A DNA stretch of 24,373 nucleotides from Deltaproteobacteria bacterium (GCA_026388445.1 JAPLJU010000243.1:1-24373); one strand, 5' to 3'; counted from the first letter of the stretch, positions 1 to 6,538 are shown. Notes: generated by a model not told the origin, from the sequence alone. Program-made: numbers and translations.

Positions 1-76
1 ACGATTTGCCTCTGCTTTTGAGGACTGCGAGAATATCTCGTTCATTCGCGCTTAGCTGTTTGTAGGTTTTTGGCAT
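1..76 (-). CDS. IS30-family transposase, N-terminal fragment (cut by window edge)
   Basis: Reading the minus strand from an ATG at 76 gives an open frame of 25 codons that runs off the window. It begins MPKTYKQLSANERDILAVLK, followed by SRGKS. This matches the typical start of IS30-family transposases: a short polar leader, then Y-x-Q-L-s-x-x-E-R, then an L-K-x-x-G-x-S stretch leading into the N-terminal helix-turn-helix that binds the terminal inverted repeats. The catalytic DDE domain would lie off-window, so it is unknown whether the transposase is intact. The family call is from pattern memory, on a very short stretch. Confidence 0.6.
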   Translation of the reverse strand, partial: MPKTYKQLSANERDILAVLKSRGKS

Positions 77-140
77 GATCCGCAATCATAATGCGGAAGC
101 CTAAAAACCGAAAGTGTTGCACTTGCTTATTGAACTCGGG
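1..140 (-). mobile_element. Partial IS30-family insertion sequence, terminal part
   Basis: The window edge cuts an insertion sequence. On the minus strand a transposase start is visible at 76, and upstream of it lies a stretch around 112-140 containing GTGTTGCACTTGC and TTGAACTC. I recognise this kind of sequence as resembling the termini of IS30-type elements. The exact outer end cannot be fixed because the opposite inverted repeat is off-window. The element lies inside what looks like a larger integrated element ending at 2146. The family call rests mainly on 25 residues of transposase, so the boundary is approximate. Confidence 0.5.
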
Positions 141-283
141 ACTTAATATAACAGTGTCTGTAAAACAATAGAGGCCCATAGTCACATCTATCAAAAAAAT
201 ATATAGCCTTAGTTATGAATCAATTATGATCAGACACATGGTATCTATATACAGGATATATACTTATTACTTATAATATACCC

Positions 284-295
284 CCCTCTAGAGGG
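284..295. repeat. Perfect 12-bp palindrome downstream of the Rep-like gene
   Basis: CCCTCTAGAGGG is a perfect palindrome five bases past the stop codon of the minus-strand gene at 301-1368. The same half-sites, CCCTCT and AGAGGG, recur on the other side of that gene at 1434-1447 with GC in the centre. A pair of matched palindromes bracketing a replication-type gene could be a protein binding site or part of an origin. It lacks the T-tract of a terminator. The rest of 77-300 is AT-rich with no gene seen. Confidence 0.4.
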
Positions 296-300
296 TAGAA

Positions 301-1368
301 TTACGAGTTGGTCCATTCGTCATCGAATTCTGCCGACACATTCATCAACTCTTTTTTCAATGCATCGAAAGGCTCAACGTCGGCAACGTACTGGGCAATG
401 TTTTTTATTTCCTTCCTGTAGTGATTCAGTTCCAGTTGAAAGCAACCAACGTTGCCATTCTCATCCTCAATGGTGTAATCCTCCCAGTGGTGCGGTAATT
501 TATCTGACTGGACGAAGCATCTGAATTTATAACGGTCGTTATTAATGTCATAAAATCTCGGGTGCTCAATCAGATCTCTCACTGTTGAAATATCGTTTTT
601 AAGGAGGATAGGCCTTCGTGCCGTATATTCAAGCCTAACCCGATCCAAATCATCCGACGACCAATGCCCCTTTGTTTTCTTGTTGTCTGGACCCCTCTCG
701 TATATTTTTACACCTGAAGCCCTATATGCGGTGGACATTCTTGTTTTGTCTCCCCAGGCCGCCATATTCTCCCCATAGGTTCTTGCCTTTCGCTGGTAAG
801 GGATATAGAGATATCGTCTCAAAATCCAGAAAAGGTTTTTTGCCTCTCTGGGACCATAACAGTAAAGGTCAATTGTGTAATCGACTGAGGATACCCTCCA
901 ATCACCTAAAGACACGCCTATTTGTCTTAAAAAATCTTTCATTTTTTTTACTGTGACACTCTCTCTAGTATGAATCTCAATGATGAATCGGGGTAGATAT
1001 AGTGCTGTGGGATTGGGATTCGTAAATATTATGATTAAGAAATCCTTTAATTGTTTTATCCATTTTTCCGTATAGCCCGGCCTCCTTTCGGATGGTCTGA
1101 AATGCTCATCCGGGTGAAAATGCCCCCACATCTTTATTATTGCGTCGACCCACATCCTTATCCTTGTTTCGTTTATATATTTAGAGAATTCCCCAGCAGG
1201 ACTCGATAAGACCACTTTATGTATCAGGGCCTTTATTACCAATTTCGAATTGTCATCAAAATATGGGTCTTCTCGTCGAATGCCATTGATATCCTCACTG
1301 ATCCGGTAAAGTATTATGGTCTCAATTGAGTCATTCAGATGTTTTAAGATGCAGTCCGCTTTTCTCAT
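301..1368 (-). CDS. Putative replication-initiator-like protein of an integrated element
   Basis: This 355-residue protein is soluble and basic. Residues about 150-165 contain the stretch WRVSSVDYTIDLYCYG, and about 221-250 contain VKIYERG followed by DRVRLEYTARRPIL. That order (R-x-S-x-D-x-T-x-D, then K-x-Y, then R-x-E-x-x-x-R) resembles replication initiators of filamentous phages and small rolling-circle plasmids. I do not see a clear HUH motif, so the family call is tentative. The ATG at 1368 has a good ribosome binding site, GGGAGGTG, a few bases upstream. The gene is more AT-rich than genes right of 3795, lies between an IS30 fragment and a tRNA-Glu attachment site, and is bracketed by related palindromes. 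All of this fits mobile DNA. It could instead be a DNA-binding protein of unrelated function. Confidence 0.45.
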   Translation of the reverse strand: MRKADCILKHLNDSIETIILYRISEDINGIRREDPYFDDNSKLVIKALIHKVVLSSPAGEFSKYINETRIRMWVDAIIKMWGHFHPDEHFRPSERRPGYTEKWIKQLKDFLIIIFTNPNPTALYLPRFIIEIHTRESVTVKKMKDFLRQIGVSLGDWRVSSVDYTIDLYCYGPREAKNLFWILRRYLYIPYQRKARTYGENMAAWGDKTRMSTAYRASGVKIYERGPDNKKTKGHWSSDDLDRVRLEYTARRPILLKNDISTVRDLIEHPRFYDINNDRYKFRCFVQSDKLPHHWEDYTIEDENGNVGCFQLELNHYRKEIKNIAQYVADVEPFDALKKELMNVSAEFDDEWTNS

Positions 1369-1433
1369 TTTTCACCTCCCGAATAGGCTAGTTCCGGGAA
1401 CTGGGATGGGACATTCGGGCTCCCACCCCTTGA

Positions 1434-1447
1434 CCCTCTGCAGAGGG
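1434..1447. repeat. Perfect 14-bp palindrome upstream of the Rep-like gene
   Basis: CCCTCTGCAGAGGG is perfectly palindromic and lies 66 bases upstream of the start at 1368. It shares both arms with the palindrome at 284-295, differing only by the central GC. Its position between the cysteine-rich gene and the Rep-like gene suits an operator or an origin element. No function is demonstrated. Confidence 0.45.
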
Positions 1448-1450
1448 CGT

Positions 1451-1585
1451 CCCCGGATTTTTAGTTTTGAAAAATCTCCTTATACGAGTGTTTTTTATTA
1501 GAACTTATCCGAAAGCGGGGATTACCTGTTCCCCGAAGCCTTTTTCAAAAAAATGCCCTCTATACGAGTAAATTTCTTGAAATAA
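1451..1585. repeat. Degenerate tandem duplication of about 55 bp
   Basis: The stretch around 1451-1500 resembles 1531-1585. Both run from TCCCCG through an A/T-rich part to a shared TATACGAGT (1481-1489 and 1561-1570 region) and on into another A/T-rich stretch. The right copy encodes the C-terminus of the cysteine-rich protein at 1522-1902. The left copy lies just beyond its stop codon, so it looks like a decayed duplicate of the gene's 3' end. Similarity was judged by eye. Confidence 0.35.
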
Positions 1586-1902
1586 GCAGGTTCTACTACC
1601 CAGTCGATCCCCCCTTTTCGGAAAATAAAGAGGGGACAATCCCCCGAAGGGCATTTTTTGACCTCCCCCTTGTGGCCATTCATGCACCAGGCACAGTATT
1701 CCCGGATGGCCTTACCCCTCGCTTTCGAACCCTGTTTCCCCCTCCCCGTCCTGAAGGGGTGTAAGGGGCATTCATCGAAACCGCAGTTCGACACCTCCTT
1801 GGGATGCCATGACGAGCAGTTGAGGCATCGTTCATGGATTGCCCTTCGGCGGTTTAGATGAATGAGTTTTGGGCCATTTTTGCTTTTTATTTTTGTCTTC
1901 AT
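1522..1902 (-). CDS. Small protein with two identical-spacing four-cysteine modules
   Basis: This 126-residue protein contains two copies of the same module. Module 1 has Cys26, Cys29, Cys40 and Cys45; module 2 has Cys70, Cys73, Cys84 and Cys89. Both have spacing C-x2-C-x10-C-x4-C, both follow the last cysteine with P-L, and both end in F-R-x-G. Such spacing suggests zinc binding, or less likely an Fe-S site. The N-terminus is very basic (MKTKIKSKNG, then NRRR), which fits nucleic-acid binding. Similar proteins occur, to my recollection, in prophage-like regions of Desulfobacterota, but I cannot name the family. It lies upstream of the Rep-like gene on the same strand with about 150 bp between. 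The function is unknown. Confidence 0.6.
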   Translation of the reverse strand: MKTKIKSKNGPKLIHLNRRRAIHERCLNCSSWHPKEVSNCGFDECPLHPFRTGRGKQGSKARGKAIREYCAWCMNGHKGEVKKCPSGDCPLFIFRKGGIDWVVEPAYFKKFTRIEGIFLKKASGNR

Positions 1903-1932
1903 ATTAAGGCTCCGATAAGTACTTCTTTTGAA

Positions 1933-1992
1933 AACAACGAAGCCCTACTATCTGACGTGTCTCAACCATCGGAGAGTAGGGCTTACTGTTGT
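1933..1992. repeat. Long imperfect inverted repeat beside the attachment site
   Basis: AAGCCCTACT at 1940-1949 pairs perfectly with AGTAGGGCTT at 1975-1984. The outer segments AACAAC (1933-1938) and GTTGTT (about 1988-1993) extend the pairing past small bulges, giving a hairpin with a loop of about 25 bases. It sits 31 bases upstream of the minus-strand gene starting at 1902 and about 110 bases from the tRNA fragment. It may be a recombinase or regulator site, or a single-stranded structure used in replication. No T-tract follows on either strand. Confidence 0.45.
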
Positions 1993-2012
1993 TCGGTGAT
2001 TAAAAATAATAG

Positions 2013-2101
2013 ACGGCTTTTTAAACGGCTTTTGATATCCGAAAACGGATTTTAACGGCCTTTTTTCACTCGAAAATACGGTGGAATACGCTCTTTTACG
2101 G
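2013..2101 (+). repeat. Six ACGG-centred short repeats next to the attachment site
   Basis: ACGG occurs at 2013, 2025, 2045, 2055, 2078 and 2098, usually extended as ACGGC(C)TTTT and preceded by A/T. The spacings are 12, 20, 10, 23 and 20 bases, close to whole helical turns. The last copy runs into the tRNA-derived core. Short repeats phased on one side of a tRNA attachment core resemble arm-type integrase or excisionase binding sites. No integrase is in the window, so this is an inference from position and spacing. Confidence 0.4.
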
Positions 2102-2146
2102 CCTTTCACGCCGGTAACCGGGGTTCGAATCCCCGTGGGGACACCA
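2099..2146 (+). other. 3' fragment of tRNA-Glu (UUC): element attachment site
   Basis: The sequence folds as the 3' part of a tRNA. CGGC pairs with GCCG around the loop CTTTCAC, with anticodon TTC at 2105-2107. A variable region follows, then the T-arm CGGGG-TTCGAAT-CCCCG (2119-2135), acceptor strand TGGGGAC, discriminator A and CCA ending at 2146. The acceptor 5' strand and D-arm are absent; the bases to the left are AT-rich and do not pair with TGGGGAC. Integration into the 3' end of tRNA-Glu leaves such a copy at the distal end of the element, with the whole tRNA regenerated at the other end, here off-window to the left. Confidence 0.85.
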
Positions 2147-2148
2147 GA

Positions 2149-2188
2149 AATAAGAAAACCGTCCGGCGAGCCGGGCGGTTTTCTTATT
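2149..2188. terminator. Rho-independent terminator of the original tRNA-Glu (bidirectional)
   Basis: A near-perfect inverted repeat with 19-base arms spans 2149-2167 and 2170-2188, with one G-T wobble at 2162/2175. It has a GC-rich core (CCGGC/GCCGG) and flanking A and T tracts on both sides, so it could work in either direction. It starts three bases past the CCA of the tRNA fragment, as expected for the native terminator of the interrupted tRNA gene. Confidence 0.8.
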
Positions 2189-2355
2189 CAGATACCCTTC
2201 TCACACTCATGACCTGTCACCGACCACTTTCTTGAACCATCGCCGCTGCCGTTTCTTAATCCCTTTTTCGTATATAAAATCATGAATTCGTCGTATTGTT
2301 TCCGAATCTTTTCCCTTTTATAGTCTATGTAGACACCGGGGAGGGGGGACATCCT

Positions 2356-2661
2356 GTGAGAGAGGCTCACAATCTCGTCAAGATCAGGTATCCGTCCAAC
2401 AGGGAGGAATACGTTGATGACATGACCCTGAACGAGCTGATATCTTTGAAGAAGATCCGGGAGCTTTACCGCCCGTCCGAGGGCAGGTGGGTCGGGAAAA
2501 CACTCCTGGCTATCAGGAGAGAAAGAAGCCTTTATCAGGGAATCGAACGACGGGCATTCAACAGGAAGATCCTTTTCCTGAAAGACCGGATCCTTTCCGG
2601 TTACAGGGGCAAAGCGAAAGCCCAACCACCGGGACCCCGCCTCATCGACATTTACTGCTGA
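2356..2661 (+). CDS. GSU3473-like small protein
   Basis: From a GTG at 2356 the frame encodes 101 residues. It begins MREAHNLVKIRYPSNREEYV and continues with D-D-M-T-L-N-E-L-I, Y-R-P-S-E-x-R-W-V and Y-Q-G-x-E-R-R. This order (charged strand, helix with L-x-x-L-I, R-P-S/W-V, then G-x-E-R-R) is familiar from small GSU3473-family proteins of Desulfobacterota, whose function is unknown. The GTG is preceded by GGGGAGGGGGG at a plausible distance, better than the TTG at 2296. The tail after residue 80 is basic and proline-rich and may be diverged. A terminator follows 85 bases downstream. It is the first host gene after the element boundary. Confidence 0.5.
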   Translation: MREAHNLVKIRYPSNREEYVDDMTLNELISLKKIRELYRPSEGRWVGKTLLAIRRERSLYQGIERRAFNRKILFLKDRILSGYRGKAKAQPPGPRLIDIYC

Positions 2662-2746
2662 CCGCTCACTGATACGTGCTCTCCGCGGGCCACTGAAGAC
2701 TGGAATGATATTTCCGATTGTTCGGGGAAAGCCATGAAACGCTAAA

Positions 2747-2779
2747 AAAACCCCGCCACACCCGTGTGAGCGGGGTTTT
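2747..2779 (+). terminator. Rho-independent terminator
   Basis: AAAACCCCGC at 2747-2756 pairs with GCGGGGTTTT at 2770-2779. CACAC/GTGTG pairing extends the stem inward, and the stem is followed by GCATTTTA. It most likely ends transcription from the small gene at 2356-2661. Confidence 0.75.
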
Positions 2780-2854
2780 GCATTTTACGTAACCCGATCA
2801 TACTGCGAGGACGCCTTCACGCTCCACGAAGCGGGCGTCCTGGATAACTCCCGG

Positions 2855-3064
2855 ATGAACTTCAACCGGGGAAGAAGCTGCTGGGCCTGCATCATGCCTG
2901 TCGACACGCCCCGTTACTACGAGGGGATGCATCGCAATCCTCTCTTTGCCGGAACGGTATCCCTCCTACTCGGAGAGAAGAAATTACAAGATGAGTCGCC
3001 TCGGGATTGCGGACCGGTATGCCTCCTCAACAAAGTTTTCCTTTATGAATTAAAAAAAGGCTGA
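2855..3064 (+). CDS. Hypothetical or degraded coding stretch
   Basis: A 69-residue frame opens with MNFNRGRSCWACIMPVDTPR and ends in ELKKG before TGA. The same frame is open upstream to about 2777 without a better start, which suggests that a longer gene has lost its 5' end. It contains C-W-A-C, a weak metal-site hint. After the TGA the same frame stays open to 3292. No clear ribosome binding site precedes the ATG. I do not recognise the protein, and it may be a pseudogene. Confidence 0.2.
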   Translation: MNFNRGRSCWACIMPVDTPRYYEGMHRNPLFAGTVSLLLGEKKLQDESPRDCGPVCLLNKVFLYELKKG

Positions 3065-3193
3065 GGGAACGACCGCCGGGAGGTTATCCGGCGTTCTTCA
3101 CCGAAAAAAGCCCACATAAAACGGGGGGTATTCGTACTGGGTAAAAACAAAAAAAGGGGGCCGGAGATCGTCGAGACCGGGAAGGCAGGCCAT

Positions 3194-3292
3194 ATGACGC
3201 CCTGGAACGCCATTTTCAAGCTCCCCGAGAAACAGAAATACGGTGTCTTTGCCTTGCTCGTCTGGCTCCTGGGAACGTTGATCACCCCCTGA
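3194..3292 (+). CDS. Possible tiny membrane protein or gene remnant
   Basis: A 32-codon frame starting MTPWNAIFKLPEKQKYGVFA contains one strong hydrophobic segment (YGVFALLVWLLGTLIT) that could span the membrane. The frame is open upstream to 3065 without a normal start codon and is in register with the 2855-3064 stretch across one TGA. It could be a short membrane peptide or the decayed C-terminus of a larger gene. No convincing ribosome binding site is visible. Confidence 0.2.
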   Translation: MTPWNAIFKLPEKQKYGVFALLVWLLGTLITP

Positions 3293-3794
3293 GTCTTCAA
3301 GTCAAAAAGGTTTCAAGGCTGGCCTGGAAAGCGAAATTCGACACAAGCAGCTGATTTTGAAGAGGATCATATTCGTAACCTCAAGCGTGGTCGGCTGCAC
3401 TCGAACATGGTCGACCTGAACACACGTATTACCCCGAATCTACTACTTTTTTATTACCTTCCCTAATCCTTCCCGATGCCCGTCTTTATAGACCCGGAAG
3501 AGCTTTTTCATCTTGACAAAGGGGTTCTCATCTGCTACTCAACGATTGGGAGTGTCGCTTTCGGAACATATCTGAGATCCCAATCCAAAAGCACTTAACC
3601 ACGGGGGGAAAATTCTTTCGTCGCGTCACGCGAGTTCCGTCATTTTCATCCACAACTGTTTTATCAAGAAATGTCTGTCATAAACAGGCATGTCTAAAAG
3701 CTGCGGAAGGGAGGTGAGAAAAAAATCATAGAGAGGTATAAGTGCATATCCATTCATAACCCTGTTTCATATTAAGCGAAAAAAGGAGGCAATT
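3293..3794. other. Gene-free leader region upstream of the 408-aa membrane protein
   Basis: No protein-coding frame is convincing here. A TTGACA occurs at 3514 but without a good -10 box at the right distance. A short imperfect hairpin, TGTCTGT/ACAGGCA, lies at about 3671-3691. GGGAGGTGAG at 3708-3717 is a good ribosome-binding-like sequence but leads only into a five-codon frame (GTG to TAG). The true gene has its own site, AAAGGAGG, at 3782-3789. Confidence 0.3.
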
Positions 3795-5021
3795 ATGGCT
3801 GGAGTATTGAAACCTCGTTGGGGGCAACCCCTTACCGGAATCATCTCTAATGTGGCATTTCTTCTTATTGCATTGTTAACATGGTATATCTTCAGTGATC
3901 CAAGGGGGCCCGTTGGATGGTTCCCTTATCCCTTTGTCATGTTCCTTGCAATTATGATTCTGGTTGCCCTGTGGCAGCACATGTTTCTCGGGGACTGGCC
4001 TTTCCAGGACATGAAGCAGCCCGCGCGTGGTATTACAGAAACCATTGTGAATGTGGTTCTTACCTGGTTTGTCATCGATGTTGTTTTTTACCGGATCCTG
4101 GGGATAGGGTTCAATTTCCTGAGTTGGTACGGTCTTGAAGCCGTGGGTCAAAAGGGTTTTTTGGCCCAGGCTGCTATTGTCGGTTTCGTTCTGATGGGGT
4201 TCTACCTCTATCCCGTTGTCACCATCTTTTTCGGGAAATGGCCCATCCGGCCGAGTGACCTCAAACAGCCGGCCGCAGGTTTTGCAGAGATTGGATGGGC
4301 ATCCATGTTCGAGCTGTTCGGTTACGTAATTCTCGTCGTCCCGTTTATGGGTCTCGCTCTGAAGGGGTCTCCTTCGCTGAGCCTGCCCTGGTGGGCAGCC
4401 ATTGGAGGGACGCCTCATCTTCACTGGGTCTTCGGCTGGTGGGAATGGGCGATCATCATTCTCTTCATGTTCCCGAATGTCTGGCGCATGAAGCCATTCG
4501 GGCTGCTTAAAATTGCCCAGCCCGCCAAGGGTTTCATCTATATGGGATTGAGCTTTGTCGGCGCGTACATCCTGGCGCTGATATGCATCAATATCATCCC
4601 CATGTGGATGCCCCCCGATCTCTACGCTGAGATCATGGCGGCAAAGGGCGCGTCAGAGTGGAACAGGTTCCTGTGGCTGCACTCCGCCGAGATCGCCGGT
4701 TTTACCCTGATTCCCTTCCTGGCCTGGCATCACTATTTTGATGACCGTTGCGGCGTTAAAGACGTGGACAGCTGGGTGGCGTTCTGGGTCCGCACGATCG
4801 GAGTTCTGTTCTTTACCGTGATACTTTACTGGATTTACTATTATGGGAACTTCGGGCACTGGGCACTTGGAAACCATCACATGTCGCCGGATAATCTTGG
4901 CCACAGGTTCTATCACGGAGAATCCCTGGTATGGAACTTCTGGTGGATCGTTCCTCTTCTGTGGAACGAGTGGTTCTTCCACAAGTGGCCATTCTACGAG
5001 CATGCAGAACATGCACATTAG
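3795..5021 (+). CDS. Integral membrane protein built from five two-helix repeats
   Basis: This 408-residue protein has about ten hydrophobic segments. The pattern Q-P-x-x-G followed by two membrane helices and ending W-P-F/I or K-P-F recurs. Q-P-x-x-G starts at residues 11, 75, 158 and 242; W-P-F-type ends are at 68-70, 149-151, 233-235 and 398-400. A fifth, diverged unit begins near residue 323. Repeat spacing is about 64-84 residues. The C-terminal third is rich in histidine (W-H-H at 311-313, H-H at 361-362, H-A-E-H-A-H at the end), which could bind metal or haem. The ribosome binding site AAAGGAGG is strong. I cannot assign a family; transport or redox membrane roles are both possible. 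It is followed by a clear terminator, so it is probably a single-gene transcript. Confidence 0.8.
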   Translation: MAGVLKPRWGQPLTGIISNVAFLLIALLTWYIFSDPRGPVGWFPYPFVMFLAIMILVALWQHMFLGDWPFQDMKQPARGITETIVNVVLTWFVIDVVFYRILGIGFNFLSWYGLEAVGQKGFLAQAAIVGFVLMGFYLYPVVTIFFGKWPIRPSDLKQPAAGFAEIGWASMFELFGYVILVVPFMGLALKGSPSLSLPWWAAIGGTPHLHWVFGWWEWAIIILFMFPNVWRMKPFGLLKIAQPAKGFIYMGLSFVGAYILALICINIIPMWMPPDLYAEIMAAKGASEWNRFLWLHSAEIAGFTLIPFLAWHHYFDDRCGVKDVDSWVAFWVRTIGVLFFTVILYWIYYYGNFGHWALGNHHMSPDNLGHRFYHGESLVWNFWWIVPLLWNEWFFHKWPFYEHAEHAH

Positions 5022-5104
5022 TGCTGACGGGATGGTTGATTGATTGACAAATTCTTGAGATAAGTTGCGAATAACCTATTTTTTGTTATTCAATGGCAGT
5101 CTTG

Positions 5105-5136
5105 TAAGGCAGGGCTTATGTACAAGCCCTGCCTTA
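5105..5136 (+). terminator. Rho-independent terminator
   Basis: TAAGGCAGGGCTT at 5105-5117 and AAGCCCTGCCTTA at 5124-5136 form a perfect 13-bp stem around the six-base loop ATGTAC, followed by TCACTTTT. It lies 84 bases past the stop of the 408-residue membrane protein gene and should end that transcript. Confidence 0.75.
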
Positions 5137-5268
5137 TCACTTTTAATCCACAAGCGATGGCTCCCTCGTTGCCTTCCAAATATGAATTGTCCAGAAATTT
5201 ACTATTTGATATTCGAACGAAACTGTACGACTATCGGTTTACCCATTTAGACGAAGGGGAGAGGAAAG

Positions 5269-5568
5269 ATGACAAAAAAAAGAGCTTCCCAACCACGAGA
5301 CAGTGCGAGCGTGCGGAGCGCAGTGGCTCAACCGTCTGCCTCTCTCGAGAAATCTCCGACACCCAGACAGCTTATCTTCAATATGGTCCTGGCTGTTTTA
5401 GGTCTCTTCGTAGCGGCCTTCATGTTTTCCTTAGGAATTATCTGGACAAATAATGGGAGCACATTAGCAGGCATTGGTCTGATCTTCGCCGGGCTATTCA
5501 TTTTTTGGCGTGGTGGTAACAGACTGTCCTGGACCTGTGCCGAGATCAAGATGCGGCGACAGAAATGA
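5269..5568 (+). CDS. Small two-helix membrane protein
   Basis: This 99-residue protein has a basic, serine/alanine-rich N-terminal tail of about 33 residues. It is followed by two hydrophobic helices (about 35-59 and 65-82) joined by a short polar loop containing T-N-N-G, and a basic C-terminus. The ATG is preceded by GGGGAGAGGAAAG, a good ribosome binding site. It stands alone between a terminator at 5105-5136 and a gene-free stretch. The basic ends suggest both termini are cytoplasmic. I do not recognise a family, and no catalytic residues are evident. Confidence 0.65.
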   Translation: MTKKRASQPRDSASVRSAVAQPSASLEKSPTPRQLIFNMVLAVLGLFVAAFMFSLGIIWTNNGSTLAGIGLIFAGLFIFWRGGNRLSWTCAEIKMRRQK

Positions 5569-5895
5569 GTCGTCATCGCTCGAGCGCTCGTTCATCTACG
5601 GGGTCACCTATGAAAAAGGCTGTAAACCCCGAAGTAGAGTAATCCTGCAGGGGTCGTTCCTGGGTCTCTTGTTAAGGACCGATCAGTCACCTATTCGTGG
5701 TCGAAAACGGCATACCCTATTGTCGGATGGCGGCCTCTCAATCAGGCCTCAGGGCTCTGCATCAGGTGAGCGCTGACTTTATGGCGACGACTGTAAGAGC
5801 AGATGCCGTTTTCAAGGGGAAAGAGAGGGAAGCCTATCAAAATCGACACGGCGATCCTTGCGAATGTTCGATAGACTGCCGCTCTCGGTCGTTAT
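5569..5895. other. Intergenic stretch, no gene seen
   Basis: This 327-base region separates convergent genes. Open frames here have poor composition and no ribosome binding site. I see no strong hairpin with a T-tract and no RNA gene. Confidence 0.3.
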
Positions 5896-6474
5896 TTATG
5901 TTCCGGACTGCTCGATTTCGATATCCTGGCTCAGCAGTTCGTCTGCATACTGACCGATTTTTTCCGTCATCTTCTTGGAGAAATAAGCAAAGACAGGAGC
6001 CGTTGCAAATGAGAGCCAGCGGCCGACGCTCCTCTGAACGACGGCGGAGCCGATCCGGGTGCCGATGGCGCCTGCGATTTTCTGCGCCGCCTGGGTGCTC
6101 AGAGCCTTGATGATCATCCGGCTGCCAATCTTCTGCGCCAGAATGCGCCCGGCCGTTACGCCCAGGGCGCTGGCAAATATACAGAGGATGAGCGCGCGGT
6201 TCACTTTGCCGATTTTATCGTGATACTTTGATATCTTGTAGATGAGGTCCATCTGGATTTTCGTGACGGCGGCAAGTTCCGGAAGGATCGTTGCCATCCC
6301 GAAAGGGCCCGGCATCACGCCCGAGGCGAAACTGATTGAAAAAGCCTTGTTCGATGCGAAATCGGTCATATCCCTTGGCGCACCGTCCACCTGCACCCGA
6401 TCCGGGTCGGGCGCAAAATTCATCATCGCATCCACGAACCAATTTTCGAAACTGAAATCGGTCTCCGTCTTCAT
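5896..6474 (-). CDS. EcsC-like hydrophobic protein
   Basis: The likely product is 192 residues, starting MKTETDFSFENWFVDAMMNF. The ATG at 6474 follows GGAGG with normal spacing; the frame stays open upstream across the neighbouring gene, but that part is a shadow. The middle has V-M-P-G-P-F-G followed by LPELAAVTKIQMDLIYKISK, a pattern I associate with EcsC-type proteins: a glycine-rich hydrophobic start, then an amphipathic helix with E-L-x-x-x-T-x-I-Q. Further hydrophobic segments (LILCIFASALGVTAG and the A/G-rich stretch after it) point to membrane association. The biochemical role of the family is unclear. It is the last gene of the minus-strand series and is 64 bases from the flavodoxin-fold gene. 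Confidence 0.6.
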   Translation of the reverse strand: MKTETDFSFENWFVDAMMNFAPDPDRVQVDGAPRDMTDFASNKAFSISFASGVMPGPFGMATILPELAAVTKIQMDLIYKISKYHDKIGKVNRALILCIFASALGVTAGRILAQKIGSRMIIKALSTQAAQKIAGAIGTRIGSAVVQRSVGRWLSFATAPVFAYFSKKMTEKIGQYADELLSQDIEIEQSGT

Positions 6475-6538
6475 TCCCAGCCTCCATTTCATCCGCTCGG
6501 AAGAGGAACGCAACGAGATATAAAGGGCAAGAGCTCCC

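Noticed and set aside
2099..2146. Intact tRNA-Glu gene
   Set aside because: The acceptor 5' strand and D-arm are missing upstream, so only a 3' fragment is supported.
2188..2625. 145-residue minus-strand frame
   Set aside because: Most of it is antisense to the GSU3473-like gene. Its last 55 residues (from an ATG near 2352) look somewhat protein-like, but there is no good ribosome binding site.
3514..3542. TTGACA promoter ahead of the 408-residue membrane protein
   Set aside because: No acceptable -10 box at 16-18 bases, and it lies more than 250 bases from the start codon.
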